Part shown: piece after piece, positions 1-10,306 of the stretch
How positions within the stretch are numbered: position 1 is the stretch's first letter
Layout of the letters: each line of letters opens with the position of its first letter
Source: Vannielia litorea
GTDB taxonomy: Bacteria > Pseudomonadota > Alphaproteobacteria > Rhodobacterales > Rhodobacteraceae
Length of the DNA: 64,000 bases
Assembly: GCF_900142295.1 (NCBI RefSeq)
Contig: NZ_FSRL01000001.1
Location: 620,001-684,000 of the forward strand
Reading direction: 5' to 3'
Position numbers and translations under genes: made by a program
Notes under the pieces: model-generated
Told to the model about the DNA's origin: nothing
Databases searched by the model: none
Seen by the model: the letters and a program-made list of their open reading frames with translations, nothing else

Positions 1-87
1 GCGCTGGCGGTTCTCGGTGTCGACCCGGAAGGCGACGGCCCCGTTCTCGCGCACGCGGAAGTAATAGTCCGGCAAATCGCCTGCCAT
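1..87 (-). CDS. N-terminal end of a conserved hypothetical protein (partial)
   Basis: An ATG at 87-85 on the minus strand opens a frame that reads to the window edge (29 codons, beginning MAGDLPDYYFRVRENG). The gene therefore continues to the left of the window. The opening resembles short hypothetical proteins common in Rhodobacterales, but I recognise no domain in this fragment and assign no function. It lies downstream of the aminotransferase gene on the same strand, separated from it by a strong terminator, so it is probably a separate transcription unit. Confidence 0.55.
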   Translation of the reverse strand, partial: MAGDLPDYYFRVRENGAVAFRVDTENRQR

Positions 88-193
88 CGGCCTCGTGTCC
101 CTTGTTGTGCCAGAAGGGATAGCAGGGGGCGGGGCGGGGCGCCAGATGCCGGGAAAAGCCGGGCGCGGGGAGGGGGGCGGAGCGGCGGGCAGG

Positions 194-222
194 AAAAAGG
201 CCCGGCGCAGCGCCGGGCCTTT
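194..222 (-). terminator. Rho-independent terminator of the aminotransferase gene
   Basis: A perfect 12-bp stem (196-207 with 211-222) closes a three-base loop. Read on the minus strand it is followed directly by a run of T (complement of 194-198). It lies 23 bases past the stop codon of the aminotransferase, as expected for an intrinsic terminator. Confidence 0.85.
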
Positions 223-244
223 AGGGGTCGGGATGCGGCGGCGC

Positions 245-1507
<1,263 letters not shown>

Positions 1508-1544
1508 TCAAGCGCCAAAGGGCTTGGGACGGAGAGGATTCGAG

Positions 1545-1952
1545 ATGGAAAGCGAGACAGGCGGCTGGTTTGACGCCGAGACGGCAACCTTCGGCGACCG
1601 GGTGGCGGGCGCGCGCGAGGCGATGGGCTGGAGCCAGAAGCAACTGGCCGAGCGGCTGGGCGTGAAGGCCAAGACGGTGCGGCAATGGGAGAACGACTCG
1701 GCCGAGCCACGGGCGAACAAATTGCAGATGCTGGCGGGGATGCTGGGCGTGTCGATGCGCTGGCTGCTCTCGGGCGAGGGGCCGGGGATAGAGGCCCCGC
1801 TGCCGGAGGGCGTGGTGCCAGCCACGGCGCCGGCGGAACTGGCCGGTCTGCTGGCCGAGATCCGCGCGGTGCGCGGCGAGATGGTGCTGCAGGCGCAGCG
1901 GCTGGAGCGGCTGGAGCAGCGGCTCGCGGTGGCGCTGGAGGCGACGCAATGA
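1545..1952 (+). CDS. XRE-family transcriptional regulator
   Basis: A 135-residue DNA-binding protein with a Cro/CI-type helix-turn-helix at about residues 16-70 (FGDRVAGAREAMGWSQKQL, then KTVRQWENDSAEPR). An alanine-rich linker and a short C-terminal coiled coil (LEIRAVRGEMVLQAQRLERL region) may serve for dimerisation. The ATG at 1545 is chosen because GGAGAGG lies seven bases upstream; the frame is open further upstream, but that stretch lies within the divergent promoter and the aminotransferase. Its stop overlaps the sdhE start (ATGA), so the two are translationally coupled. Target genes are unknown. Confidence 0.85.
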   Translation: MESETGGWFDAETATFGDRVAGAREAMGWSQKQLAERLGVKAKTVRQWENDSAEPRANKLQMLAGMLGVSMRWLLSGEGPGIEAPLPEGVVPATAPAELAGLLAEIRAVRGEMVLQAQRLERLEQRLAVALEATQ

Positions 1953-2206
1953 GCGAGCCGCGGGAGGTTCGGCTCAAGCGGCTGAAGATTCGGGCCTGGC
2001 GGCGGGGCATCAAGGAGATGGACCTGCTGCTGGGCGGCTTTGCCGACCGCGAGATGGCGGATCTGTCGGCGGCCGAACTCGATGCCTTCGAGGCGCTGAT
2101 GGAGGAGGCCGACCAGGACCTGCTGCGTTGGGTGACCGGGCTGGAGCCCGCGCCGGAGGGGCATTTGCCGATGCTGCGGCGGGTCGCGCCGGAGGCGCGC
2201 TTGTAA
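1949..2206 (+). CDS. sdhE: Succinate dehydrogenase assembly factor SdhE (FAD assembly factor, DUF339)
   Basis: An 85-residue soluble protein of the SdhE/SDH5/YgfY family, which promotes covalent flavinylation of succinate dehydrogenase SdhA. The diagnostic RGxxE motif is present as RGIKE at residues 19-23, followed by the acidic helices typical of the family (GGFADREMADLSAAELDAFE). Length matches the E. coli protein (88). It starts inside the stop of the upstream regulator. The last codons, including the stop, lie in the first copy of a 27-bp tandem repeat, so the C-terminus has been shaped by repeat sequence. Confidence 0.88.
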   Translation: MSEPREVRLKRLKIRAWRRGIKEMDLLLGGFADREMADLSAAELDAFEALMEEADQDLLRWVTGLEPAPEGHLPMLRRVAPEARL

Positions 2207-2268
2207 ACGGGCACGCCGGAGGCGCGCTTGTAAACGGGCACGCCGGAGGCGCGCTTGTAAACGGGCAC
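2188..2268 (+). repeat. Three tandem 27-bp direct repeats spanning the sdhE stop codon
   Basis: Three identical 27-bp units occupy 2188-2214, 2215-2241 and 2242-2268, with a degenerate partial fourth after 2269. Each carries the segment GCGCTTGTAAACGG. Unit 1 contains the sdhE stop (2204-2206), so the duplication extends the 3' untranslated end and does not alter the protein. The unit length is a multiple of three, but the TAA in every copy prevents read-through. Confidence 0.9.
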
Positions 2269-2443
2269 GCCGGAGACGGGCTTGCAGGGCGGCAAGCAGC
2301 TCGTGTGCAGGCGCTTGCGGACAATTTGCGCGAAGATCGGTGCACAACCGTTGACGATCTGCGGAAAAATTGTCGGGACTTAACGAGTTCTAAGGGTTTC
2401 GCACGCTAAGGGGGATGCCAGACAAGAACTGGCGGAGAATGCC

Positions 2444-2941
2444 ATGAGCATCCATTCCCCCGTCGCCCCCAGCCTGAGGCAGGGCTTCATGGGCGGCTAT
2501 CTCGAGACGCTGGCGCTGGTGGAGCGGCTCCACCGCCTCCTGCTCGACGTCATCAAGGACGAGTTCGAGCGCGTCGGCGTGCTGGAGATCAACGCGGTGC
2601 AGGCGCTTCTGCTGTTCAACGTGGGCGACAACGAGGTGACCGCGGGCGAGCTCAAGACGCGGGGCTACTACCAGGGGTCGAACGTGAGCTACAACCTCAA
2701 GAAGCTGGTGGAACTGGGCTACATGCACCACCAGCGCTGCGAGATCGACCGGCGCTCGGTGCGCGTGCGCCTCACCGAACGGGGCCGCCACATCCGCAGT
2801 CTCGTGGCAGAGCTCTTCGAGCGCCACGCCGAGGGGCTGGAAACCAGCGGCGCGATCGACATGAACGGCCTCGAGGTGATCACGGCCGCGCTCCGCCGGA
2901 TGGAACGCTACTGGGGCGACCAGATCCGCTACATCTACTAG
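2444..2941 (+). CDS. MarR-family winged-helix regulator, LdtR-like
   Basis: A 165-residue MarR-type dimeric repressor/activator. The dimerisation helix (YLETLALVERLHRLLLDVIKDE, about 18-39) leads into a winged helix whose recognition helix contains YYQGSNVSYNLKKLVELGY, and a wing with DRRSVRVRLTERG. This wording closely matches LdtR-type regulators of alphaproteobacteria, known in Liberibacter and rhizobia for controlling cell-wall L,D-transpeptidase and stress genes. No transpeptidase gene is adjacent, so the target here is unknown. The start has a GGAG ribosome-binding site shortly upstream. It is monocistronic; a repeat block follows. Confidence 0.87.
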   Translation: MSIHSPVAPSLRQGFMGGYLETLALVERLHRLLLDVIKDEFERVGVLEINAVQALLLFNVGDNEVTAGELKTRGYYQGSNVSYNLKKLVELGYMHHQRCEIDRRSVRVRLTERGRHIRSLVAELFERHAEGLETSGAIDMNGLEVITAALRRMERYWGDQIRYIY

Positions 2942-3081
2942 GCAGGGCCGAACCCGCCGGGCAGAGGGCCGACCCTCGAAGAGAGGGCGGCCTTCGGCGT
3001 TTGCGGGAGAGAGGGCAGCAGATGGGGTCTCTTCGCTTCGGCGATGAGAGGCTGAAGGGCTCCCGATAGCCGCACCTTGCC

Positions 3082-3383
3082 GAGCGAAGCGAGGCCCGCG
3101 AGAGCCTGCCGCGCAGTGGCCGCCGAAGGGCGTGGCCCGAGCGAAGCGAGGCCAGCGAGAGCCTGCCGCGCAGTGGCCGCTGCAGGGCTTGGCCCGAGCG
3201 AAGCGAGGCCGCCGAGAGCCTGCCGCGCAGTGGCCGCCGAAGGGCTTGGCCCGAGCGAAGCGAGGCCGCCGGGAGCCTGCCGCACGGCGGCCCGCCGAAG
3301 GGCTTGGCCCGAGTGAAACGAGGCCGCCGAGAGCCTGCCGCGCGGCGGCCCGCCGAAGGGCTTGCCCCGAGCGAAGCGAGGCC
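3082..3383 (+). repeat. Block of six tandem 57-58-bp repeats in a gene-free gap
   Basis: The motif GAGCGAAGCGAGG recurs at 3082, 3139, 3196, 3253, 3311 (GAGTGAAACGAGG) and 3369, giving periods of 57, 57, 57, 58 and 58. The rest of each unit (GCCGAGAGCCTGCCGCGC type) is also conserved. Because the period changes from 57 to 58, no single reading frame is kept across the block, arguing against a coding repeat. The gap 2942-3429 holds nothing else that I can support; it ends just before the stop of the minus-strand DUF1194 gene. Confidence 0.88.
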
Positions 3384-3429
3384 TCCCGGAGCCGCCGCGT
3401 TGAGCCGCCACGACTTGTCCGGGGATGGA

Positions 3430-4218
3430 TCAGGGCTTGGCGGCGAGGCGGGTGTCGGGGCCGGGTATCCCGGTCATCGGCGCCCCTTCGAGCTCCTTCA
3501 GCAACTTGCGGGCCATGGCCTCGGCAAAACCATCGAAGGTTTCGGCCGTCATCACGAAAGCGCCGGCTCCATGGATCACCTGCGCCTTGTAATAGGCCGA
3601 GAGTTCGGCGAGCGAGGGGTCGGCGTGATCGGCGGGCGCGCTGCCGATGGTGAGCCCGTTCACCACGATCCCGGCGAGCGCGGGCGTGGCGCGCACATCC
3701 TGCGGGCGCGGGCCGCTGTTGCTCTTGCCATCGCCGGAGAGGTCGATGGTGCGCTTGGGGCAGGCCGGCGCGCGGGCGATGAGCTGGGCGCCGTAGAGCA
3801 TGGCGGCCCCGATCGCGGTGGTCTGTGGCGCGGGCTGGCGGGGTGTTTCGCGCAGCCGTCCCGCCACGCCCGCGAGCACCTCCGGCGAGGTGATCGCGAT
3901 CCAGTCGATCAGCAGCCGCTGGAAGCTCTCGTCGGACCATTCGTAGACCGCGAGCACCACCGGGCGGTGGGTGCCGGTGAGCAGGGCGGAGGCGACCTCG
4001 GGGTCGGTCAGCGCCGCGGCGAGGCCGTCGAGCTGGAGGCGGTATTCGTCGAGGTCCACGGAGCCGGAGACATCGAGGCCCAGAGCGAGGGCCTGGCGGC
4101 AGCTGTCCTGGGCTCCGGCGGGGGCGGCGAGCAGGACGCAGGTGGCCAGCGAGGCGCCTGCCCCTCGCGCGCCCCGGAGTATCTTTTGCAAGAAAATGAG
4201 CAAGTTGTGGCGGCTCAT
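3430..4218 (-). CDS. Secreted DUF1194 protein (von Willebrand A-like)
   Basis: A 262-residue exported protein of the DUF1194 family, which resembles vWA metal-dependent adhesion domains. After an N-terminal hydrophobic signal (CVLLAAPAGAQ cleavage region near residue 37) it shows LGLDVSGSVD (a DxSxS-like MIDAS motif, about 47-56), TAIGAAMLYG (the MIDAS threonine) and DLSGDGKSN. Function is unknown. It is the last gene of a three-gene operon: its ATG overlaps the stop of the DUF1287 gene. The first 20 or so residues (LLIFLQKILRG) are encoded by a dispersed repeat, so the true secretion start could be internal. Confidence 0.85.
   Translation of the reverse strand: MSRHNLLIFLQKILRGARGAGASLATCVLLAAPAGAQDSCRQALALGLDVSGSVDLDEYRLQLDGLAAALTDPEVASALLTGTHRPVVLAVYEWSDESFQRLLIDWIAITSPEVLAGVAGRLRETPRQPAPQTTAIGAAMLYGAQLIARAPACPKRTIDLSGDGKSNSGPRPQDVRATPALAGIVVNGLTIGSAPADHADPSLAELSAYYKAQVIHGAGAFVMTAETFDGFAEAMARKLLKELEGAPMTGIPGPDTRLAAKP
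4176..4200 (-). repeat. Dispersed repeat copy inside the DUF1194 start region
   Basis: The minus-strand sequence CTCATTTTCTTGCAAAAGAT at the 5' end of the DUF1194 gene is related to the CTCATTGGTCCTGCAAATAT arm at 49241-49265 and to the copy at 33302-33327. Here it lies in frame and supplies residues LIFLQKILRG of the predicted protein. Confidence 0.55.
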
Positions 4219-4814
4219 CGCGCGGCGAGCCAGGCGCGGGCGGCTTCGGTGAGGCGGAAGTGGCCCTGCATCGGGTGGTCGAAGAGCATGTTCTCTGTGC
4301 GGGCGCCCGCACCGATGTTGTGGGTCACCAGCGGCGTGCCGTCGGGCGCGCTGCCCGAGGCGATGATGCCGATGTGGGGCAGGTTCGTGCCGGTTAGGCG
4401 GAAGCTGACGATGTCGCCGGGCGCGAAGGCGGCCGGGTCCGAGGTGAGCGGGAGGGCCGCGCCGGCGCGGGTGAAGAGGGTTTCGAGGTTGGGCACGCGG
4501 CGGTGGTCGATGTTGCGGTCGGGTGTCGCCAGGCCCCAGAGCGGCGGATAGGCGGAGAAGCGCGCCTTCATGTCGGCATTGGTGATGGCCTGCAGGTCGA
4601 GGCCCCAGGCATCGCGCAGGGCGCGGATCACCACATCTGTGCAGACGCCGCGCTCGCGGGGCAGGTCGCCGCCGGGAAAGGCGAGGCCGACATAGGCGGG
4701 ATCGTAGAGGGTGGTGACGCCGACCTGGGCCTGGGCTGCGGCGGCGAGATCGTCGCCCGGGGCCGCCTGGGCGGGCGTGGCGAACGCGAGGAGAAGGGCC
4801 GCGAGCCGCATCAT
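4215..4814 (-). CDS. Secreted DUF1287 protein, NlpC/P60-like fold candidate
   Basis: A 199-residue protein with a short signal peptide ([17 protein letters not shown]). It belongs to the uncharacterised DUF1287 family. A conserved cysteine in RGVCTDVVIRAL (about residue 53) and a histidine in LPHIGIIAS are spaced as in NlpC/P60-type cysteine hydrolases, so a periplasmic amidase or endopeptidase is plausible, but this is inference. The ATG at 4814 overlaps the stop of the DUF817 gene (ATGATG), and its own stop overlaps the DUF1194 start, giving a tightly coupled operon. Confidence 0.83.
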   Translation of the reverse strand: MMRLAALLLAFATPAQAAPGDDLAAAAQAQVGVTTLYDPAYVGLAFPGGDLPRERGVCTDVVIRALRDAWGLDLQAITNADMKARFSAYPPLWGLATPDRNIDHRRVPNLETLFTRAGAALPLTSDPAAFAPGDIVSFRLTGTNLPHIGIIASGSAPDGTPLVTHNIGAGARTENMLFDHPMQGHFRLTEAARAWLAAR

Positions 4815-5725
4815 GCCGGCGCCTCCTCGTCTTCCGCGTGCGGCAGGGCGCGGCGCGGCGGGCGCTGGGGGGTGCGGTAGAGGAAGTCGCGCATCACCAG
4901 GGTGACGGTGACGAAGGCGACGAAGAGCAGCAGATACCATGACCCCATCTTGGAAAAGCTCACCCGCTCCGTCCAGTGCTGGCCGGGGTAGGCCCATGTG
5001 CCGGTGACCGTGCCGACGTTTTCCGCCACCCAGACCATGAGGGCCACGAGGAAGGCGGTGAGCGGAAGCGGCATCCAGAGCGGCCTTTCGCCCACGTAGA
5101 ACCACACCCGCGTGCGGGCGAAGAGCAGGAGCGTGGCGGCGAAGAGGGCGAGCCGGATGTCGGGCAGGAAGTGGTGGGCGAAGAAGTTGACATAGATCGC
5201 CACGGCCAGCAGGACGGTCGTCCAGAACGGGGGGTAGGGGGCGAAGCGCATCTCGAAGATCCGGGTGACGCGGGCGATGTAGCTGCCGATGGAGGCATAC
5301 ATGAAGCCCGAGAACAGCGGCACGCCCATGATCTTGAGCAGGCCCGCCTCGGGGTAGGACCAGCTTCCGGCCTGAACCTTGAAGAACTCCATCGCCGTGC
5401 CGGTGAGGTGGAAGAGCGCGATGACCCTGGCCTCCTCCCAGGTTTCGAGCCGGGCCCAGAGGAAGAGCACCTGGGTGGAGAGCGCGAAGATCACGAGAAA
5501 GTCGTATCGGGCGAGCATCCAGCCGGGTTGCCAGACGGCCTTGGTGGCGAGGATGGCCAGCAGCAGCAGCCCGCCGAAGAGCGCGGCCCAGCCCTGCTTG
5601 AGGGTGAACATGACCAGCTCGGCCAGCCAGGCGGGCAGGCGGCGGCGCGCCCAGTCGCCCATGCCGCGCTCGAGCCGGCGCGTGCCGCCGTCGACAGGAC
5701 GGGGGGGAAGGCGCTGCGGGGTCAT
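4811..5725 (-). CDS. DUF817 multi-spanning membrane protein
   Basis: A 304-residue inner-membrane protein of the DUF817 family with about eight hydrophobic segments, for example [46 protein letters not shown] and [16 protein letters not shown]. No catalytic motif is recognised and the function is unknown. The ATG at 5725 is preferred because the upstream extension is charged, proline-rich and lies in the divergent promoter region shared with thyA. It is the first gene of a translationally coupled trio with DUF1287 and DUF1194. Confidence 0.82.
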   Translation of the reverse strand: MTPQRLPPRPVDGGTRRLERGMGDWARRRLPAWLAELVMFTLKQGWAALFGGLLLLAILATKAVWQPGWMLARYDFLVIFALSTQVLFLWARLETWEEARVIALFHLTGTAMEFFKVQAGSWSYPEAGLLKIMGVPLFSGFMYASIGSYIARVTRIFEMRFAPYPPFWTTVLLAVAIYVNFFAHHFLPDIRLALFAATLLLFARTRVWFYVGERPLWMPLPLTAFLVALMVWVAENVGTVTGTWAYPGQHWTERVSFSKMGSWYLLLFVAFVTVTLVMRDFLYRTPQRPPRRALPHAEDEEAPA

Positions 5726-5963
5726 CGGAGAGGAGTTTCCTGTTGGTGGGAGTGGGCGTGCATGGGGTGGTGGGGTCTGTCTGTTGCGTTTCGATCTCGC
5801 GAGAGGCTCACCGTGGAGGGCCGGCAAGTCAACGGCTTATGGGCAGGGGCCGGGGCGGGCAGGGAGGTTGGTCACGGGGCGAGGTCGAGCGGGCGCCTCA
5901 CAACATCCGGGGGGTGCTTTTCGGCTCGCGCCGATATGTGGTAGGACTTTCGGGCAGCATGAG

Positions 5964-7285
<1,322 letters not shown>

Positions 7286-7300
7286 GACCATGGTGGGGGC

Positions 7301-7322
7301 GGTGGGCAGATTGCCCACCCTA
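7301..7322. repeat. Dispersed intergenic hairpin element, copy 1
   Basis: GGTGGGCAGATTGCCCACC forms an 8-bp stem with a GAT loop (7301-7308 with 7312-7319) followed by CTAC. Related copies lie at about 17291 and 31979. All three sit immediately beyond a stop codon, as REP-like or terminator-like elements do. Confidence 0.75.
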
Positions 7323-7346
7323 CGGCGGGGCGCTAGGCTCGGCGCC

Positions 7347-8051
7347 ATGAAACGGGTGGTTCTCGCAGCACTGATGATGCTTGGCGCGGTGGCGGCGCGG
7401 GCAGAGGCCGTGACGGTGTTTGCCGCGGCCTCGCTGAAAGGCGCGCTCGACGAGGTGGCAGCGGCATGGAACGGCGAGGTGCAGATCTCCTACGCGGGGT
7501 CCTCGGCGCTGGCCCGACAGATCGCGGCAGGGGCACCGGCGGACCTGTTTCTCTCGGCCAACCCGGAGTGGGTGGACTGGCTCGAGGCCGATGGCGTGGC
7601 GCTCAAGCGGGTGGATCTGCTGAGCAATGCGCTGGTGCTGGTGGCCGGGGCCGATGATCCGCGCGCGGGTCTGGACCAGTTGAAGGGACAGGACCGGGTG
7701 GCGATGGCGTTGGTGGACGCGGTGCCGGCAGGGATTTACGGCAAGGCGGCGCTGGAGAGCCTGGGGCTCTGGGAGGCCGTCGCGCCGCGCGTGGTGCAGG
7801 CCGACAACGTGCGCGCGGCGCTGGCGCTGGTGGCACTGGGCGAGGCGCCGCTGGGAATTGTCTATGCGACCGACGCGCGGGCCGAGCCCGGCGTGCGGGT
7901 GGTGGCGGAGTTTCCGCCCATGAGCCATCCGCCGATCCTCTACCCGGTGGCGGCGCTGACCGAGGCGGGTGCACCGCTGATGGGCTTTCTGCAATCGGCC
8001 GAGGCGGCGGAGATCTTCACCCGCCACGGGTTCGGGGTGATCGCGGAGTGA
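7347..8051 (+). CDS. modA: Molybdate ABC transporter substrate-binding protein
   Basis: A 234-residue periplasmic protein that captures molybdate/tungstate for the ModBC permease. A signal peptide (VVLAALMMLGAVAARA) precedes VTVFAAASLKGALDEVA, the oxyanion-binding start typical of ModA, with YAGSSALARQIAAGAPADLFLSAN and the later VPAGIYGKAALESLG segment. Its stop overlaps the GTG start of modB. The operon modABC is compact; no ModE gene or clear ModE palindrome is seen nearby. The imported metal could serve the CoxL-like enzyme encoded at 20.6 kb, though that is inference. Confidence 0.93.
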   Translation: MKRVVLAALMMLGAVAARAEAVTVFAAASLKGALDEVAAAWNGEVQISYAGSSALARQIAAGAPADLFLSANPEWVDWLEADGVALKRVDLLSNALVLVAGADDPRAGLDQLKGQDRVAMALVDAVPAGIYGKAALESLGLWEAVAPRVVQADNVRAALALVALGEAPLGIVYATDARAEPGVRVVAEFPPMSHPPILYPVAALTEAGAPLMGFLQSAEAAEIFTRHGFGVIAE

Positions 8052-8740
8052 GCTGGCTCGGGCCCCAGGAATGGGCAGCGGTGGCGCTCTCGCTGAAGGT
8101 GGCCTTCTGGGCCACGCTCTTTGCCCTGCCGCCGGGTGTTTGCGTGGCCGTGGCGCTGGCGCGCTGGCGGTTTCCGGGGCGCGAGATCGTGAACGGGCTG
8201 GTGCATCTGCCGCTCGTGCTGCCGCCGGTGGTGACGGGCTACCTGCTGCTGCTGACCTTCGGAACGCGGGGCTGGCTGGGGGGCGCGCTGGCGGAGGTGG
8301 GCGTGGTCTTTGCCTTTCGCTGGACCGGGGCGGCGCTGGCGGCGGGGATCATGGGATTTCCGCTTCTGGTGCGGGCGATCCGGCTCTCGGTCGAGGCGGT
8401 GGACCCGAAGCTGGAGCAGGCGGCGGCGACGCTGGGGGCCTCGCGCGCCTGGGTTTTCATCACCGTGACGCTGCCGCTGATCCTGCCCGGCGTGATCGCG
8501 GGCGCGGTGCTGGCCTTCGCCAAGGCGATGGGCGAGTTCGGGGCGACGATCACCTTCGTTTCCAACATTCCGGGCGAGACCCAGACCCTGCCGCTGGCGG
8601 TGCACAACTTCCTGCAGGTGCCGGGGGCAGAGGCTGCGGCCTGGCGGCTGGTCGTAGTGTCGCTGGTGGTGTCGATGGGGGCCTTGCTGCTGAGTGAATG
8701 GCTGGCGCGCAGGGTGGCCGCGCGGGTGGCGGGGCGATGA
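8048..8740 (+). CDS. modB: Molybdate ABC transporter permease
   Basis: A 230-residue inner-membrane permease with about five to six membrane segments and the cytoplasmic EAA loop (EQAAATLGASRAWVFITVTLPLILPG), which docks onto ModC. Further typical text includes LPLVLPPVVTGYLLL and FAKAMGEFGATITFVSNIPGETQTL, strongly characteristic of ModB. It starts with GTG inside the modA stop (GTGA) and ends in the modC start (ATGA), so all three subunits are translationally coupled. Confidence 0.95.
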   Translation: MSWLGPQEWAAVALSLKVAFWATLFALPPGVCVAVALARWRFPGREIVNGLVHLPLVLPPVVTGYLLLLTFGTRGWLGGALAEVGVVFAFRWTGAALAAGIMGFPLLVRAIRLSVEAVDPKLEQAAATLGASRAWVFITVTLPLILPGVIAGAVLAFAKAMGEFGATITFVSNIPGETQTLPLAVHNFLQVPGAEAAAWRLVVVSLVVSMGALLLSEWLARRVAARVAGR

Positions 8741-9807
8741 CGCTGGAGGTGGCGATCACGATGCGGCAGGGGGCCTTTGCGCTGGACGTGGCCTTCGAGG
8801 CACCGGCAGGCATCACCGTGCTCTTTGGGCGGTCGGGGGCCGGAAAGACGAGCATCGTCAACGCCGTGGCCGGGCTGGCGCGGCCCGAGGCGGGGCGGAT
8901 CGCGGTGGATGGGTCGGTGCTTTACGACAGCGCCGCCGGGGTGAACCTGCCGCCCCACAAGCGCCGCATGGGCTGCATCTTTCAGGATGCGCGGCTGTTT
9001 CCGCATCTGACGGTGGCGCAGAACCTGGCCTTTGGGCGGTGGTTCTCGAAGACAGGGCCGGAGCAGGCGCGGGTGGTGGAGATGCTGGGGATCGGGCCGC
9101 TGATGGGCCGTCGCCCCGGTGCCCTTTCGGGGGGCGAGCGGCAGCGCGTGGCGATCGGCCGGGCGCTGATGGCCGGGCCGCGGATGCTGCTGGCCGACGA
9201 ACCGCTTGCGGCGCTCGACGAGGCACGCAAGGCGGAGATCCTGCCCTATTTCGAGCGGCTTCGTGACGAGATGGGTGTGCCGGTGCTCTATGTGTCGCAT
9301 GCGCCCGCCGAGGTGGCGCGGCTGGCGACCACGGTGGTGGCGCTCGACGGCGGAGGGGTGCTGCGGCAGGGCCCGGCGGCGGAGGTGCTGGGCGATCCGC
9401 AGGTGATGCCGCTCGGGCCAAGGGCGGCGGGGAGCGTGCTGGAGGCGCGGGTGGTGGCGCATCACGCGGACGGGCTCAGCGAGTTGGACGCGGGCGGGCT
9501 GCGGCTGCACTTGCCGGCCGTCCGCCATGCGGAGGGCGCGGCATTGCGGGTGCATGTGCAGGCGGCGGACGTTATGCTGGCGATCCGGCCACCGGAGGGG
9601 ATTTCGGCGCTCAATGTCTGGCCGGCGGCGGTGCGCGAGCTGCGCATGGGCAGCGGCCCCGGCGCGATCGTCCGGCTCGATGCGGGCGGCCAGGCGCTGC
9701 TTGCGCGGATCACCCGGCGCTCGGTGGAGGCGCTGGAGCTGGCGCCGGGGCGCGAGGTTTACGCGGTGCTGAAGGCCGTGTCGGTGGCACCGGAGAGCGT
9801 GGCCTGA
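8737..9807 (+). CDS. modC: Molybdate ABC transporter ATP-binding protein
   Basis: A 356-residue ABC ATPase. Walker A is GRSGAGKTS (about 31-39), the signature is LSGGERQRVAIGRAL, Walker B is MLLADEPLAALD, and the switch histidine lies in LYVSHAPAEV. A C-terminal MOP-like molybdate-binding domain (about residues 280-350, ISALNVWPAAVRELR) is as expected for ModC. The ATG at 8737 overlaps the modB stop. A 15-bp palindrome (9837-9851) follows but lacks a clear T-run. Confidence 0.94.
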   Translation: MTLEVAITMRQGAFALDVAFEAPAGITVLFGRSGAGKTSIVNAVAGLARPEAGRIAVDGSVLYDSAAGVNLPPHKRRMGCIFQDARLFPHLTVAQNLAFGRWFSKTGPEQARVVEMLGIGPLMGRRPGALSGGERQRVAIGRALMAGPRMLLADEPLAALDEARKAEILPYFERLRDEMGVPVLYVSHAPAEVARLATTVVALDGGGVLRQGPAAEVLGDPQVMPLGPRAAGSVLEARVVAHHADGLSELDAGGLRLHLPAVRHAEGAALRVHVQAADVMLAIRPPEGISALNVWPAAVRELRMGSGPGAIVRLDAGGQALLARITRRSVEALELAPGREVYAVLKAVSVAPESVA

Positions 9808-9933
9808 GGCGCAATGGGCGCCTCGTCAACGCACTGTTTCCAATCTGGAAATTGAATTGAGGCGGAAAGGCGGTAACACTGTGACGATATTGGGTCTTTC
9901 CGGCCCGATGAGGGCTGGGTCAAGGAGGTTTTC

Positions 9934-10230
9934 ATGCGCCAGACTGTATCGCTCGCCATCGCGGGCCTGATCCTCGGAGCCGGCGCCGCGCTGGCCCAGG
10001 GCGCGCCGGATGCGCCGCGGATCTATGCCTACCCGGGCGAGAACTTCTGCCCCGCCGGGCTGCGGCCGGTAACCATCGACGGGGTGATCTGCTGCGGCAC
10101 GCCGAACCAGACAGTGAGCTACGCCGCGATGAAGGCGACGCCGGCGCGCAAGACGGTGGTGCGCAGGCGCGCGGCCTCGTCGGACGGCTACATATGGCAT
10201 GGCGGCAAAGGCGTTGCGCCCGACGAGTGA
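9934..10230 (+). CDS. Small secreted cysteine-containing protein of unknown function
   Basis: A 98-residue protein with a clear signal peptide (VSLAIAGLILGAGAALAQG, cleavage near residue 22) and a compact mature part containing FCPAGLRPVTIDGVICCG: one Cys and a CC pair that could form disulfides. The tail is basic (RKTVVRRRAAS). The ribosome-binding site AAGGAGG is very strong, suggesting high expression. Similar hypothetical proteins are frequent in Rhodobacterales, but no function is known to me. It is a single-gene unit ended by a good terminator. Confidence 0.72.
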   Translation: MRQTVSLAIAGLILGAGAALAQGAPDAPRIYAYPGENFCPAGLRPVTIDGVICCGTPNQTVSYAAMKATPARKTVVRRRAASSDGYIWHGGKGVAPDE

Positions 10231-10253
10231 GGCGGAACGGTACGGAGAGCACG

Positions 10254-10282
10254 AGGCCGACGGGGCAACCCGACGGCCTTTT
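10254..10282 (+). terminator. Rho-independent terminator after the small secreted protein
   Basis: The stem is 10254-10259 with 10274-10279 and 10261-10264 with 10269-10272. An A-A mismatch separates the two parts and a GCAA tetraloop closes it. TTTT follows at 10279-10282. Confidence 0.75.
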
Positions 10283-10306
10283 CAGTTGCGGCAAAGGCCC
10301 TTGGCC

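Noticed and set aside
3082-3383. CRISPR array
   Set aside because: The repeats are head-to-tail copies with similar intervening sequence and no unique spacers; no cas genes are present.
3132-3653. Possible repetitive protein encoded by the 57-base repeats
   Set aside because: Unit length shifts from 57 to 58, so a single frame is not kept, and there is no supported start site.
9837-9851. TTTCCA-N3-TGGAAA palindrome as terminator of modABC or ModE-type operator
   Set aside because: No T-run, short stem, and no match to a known operator I can name; could be chance.
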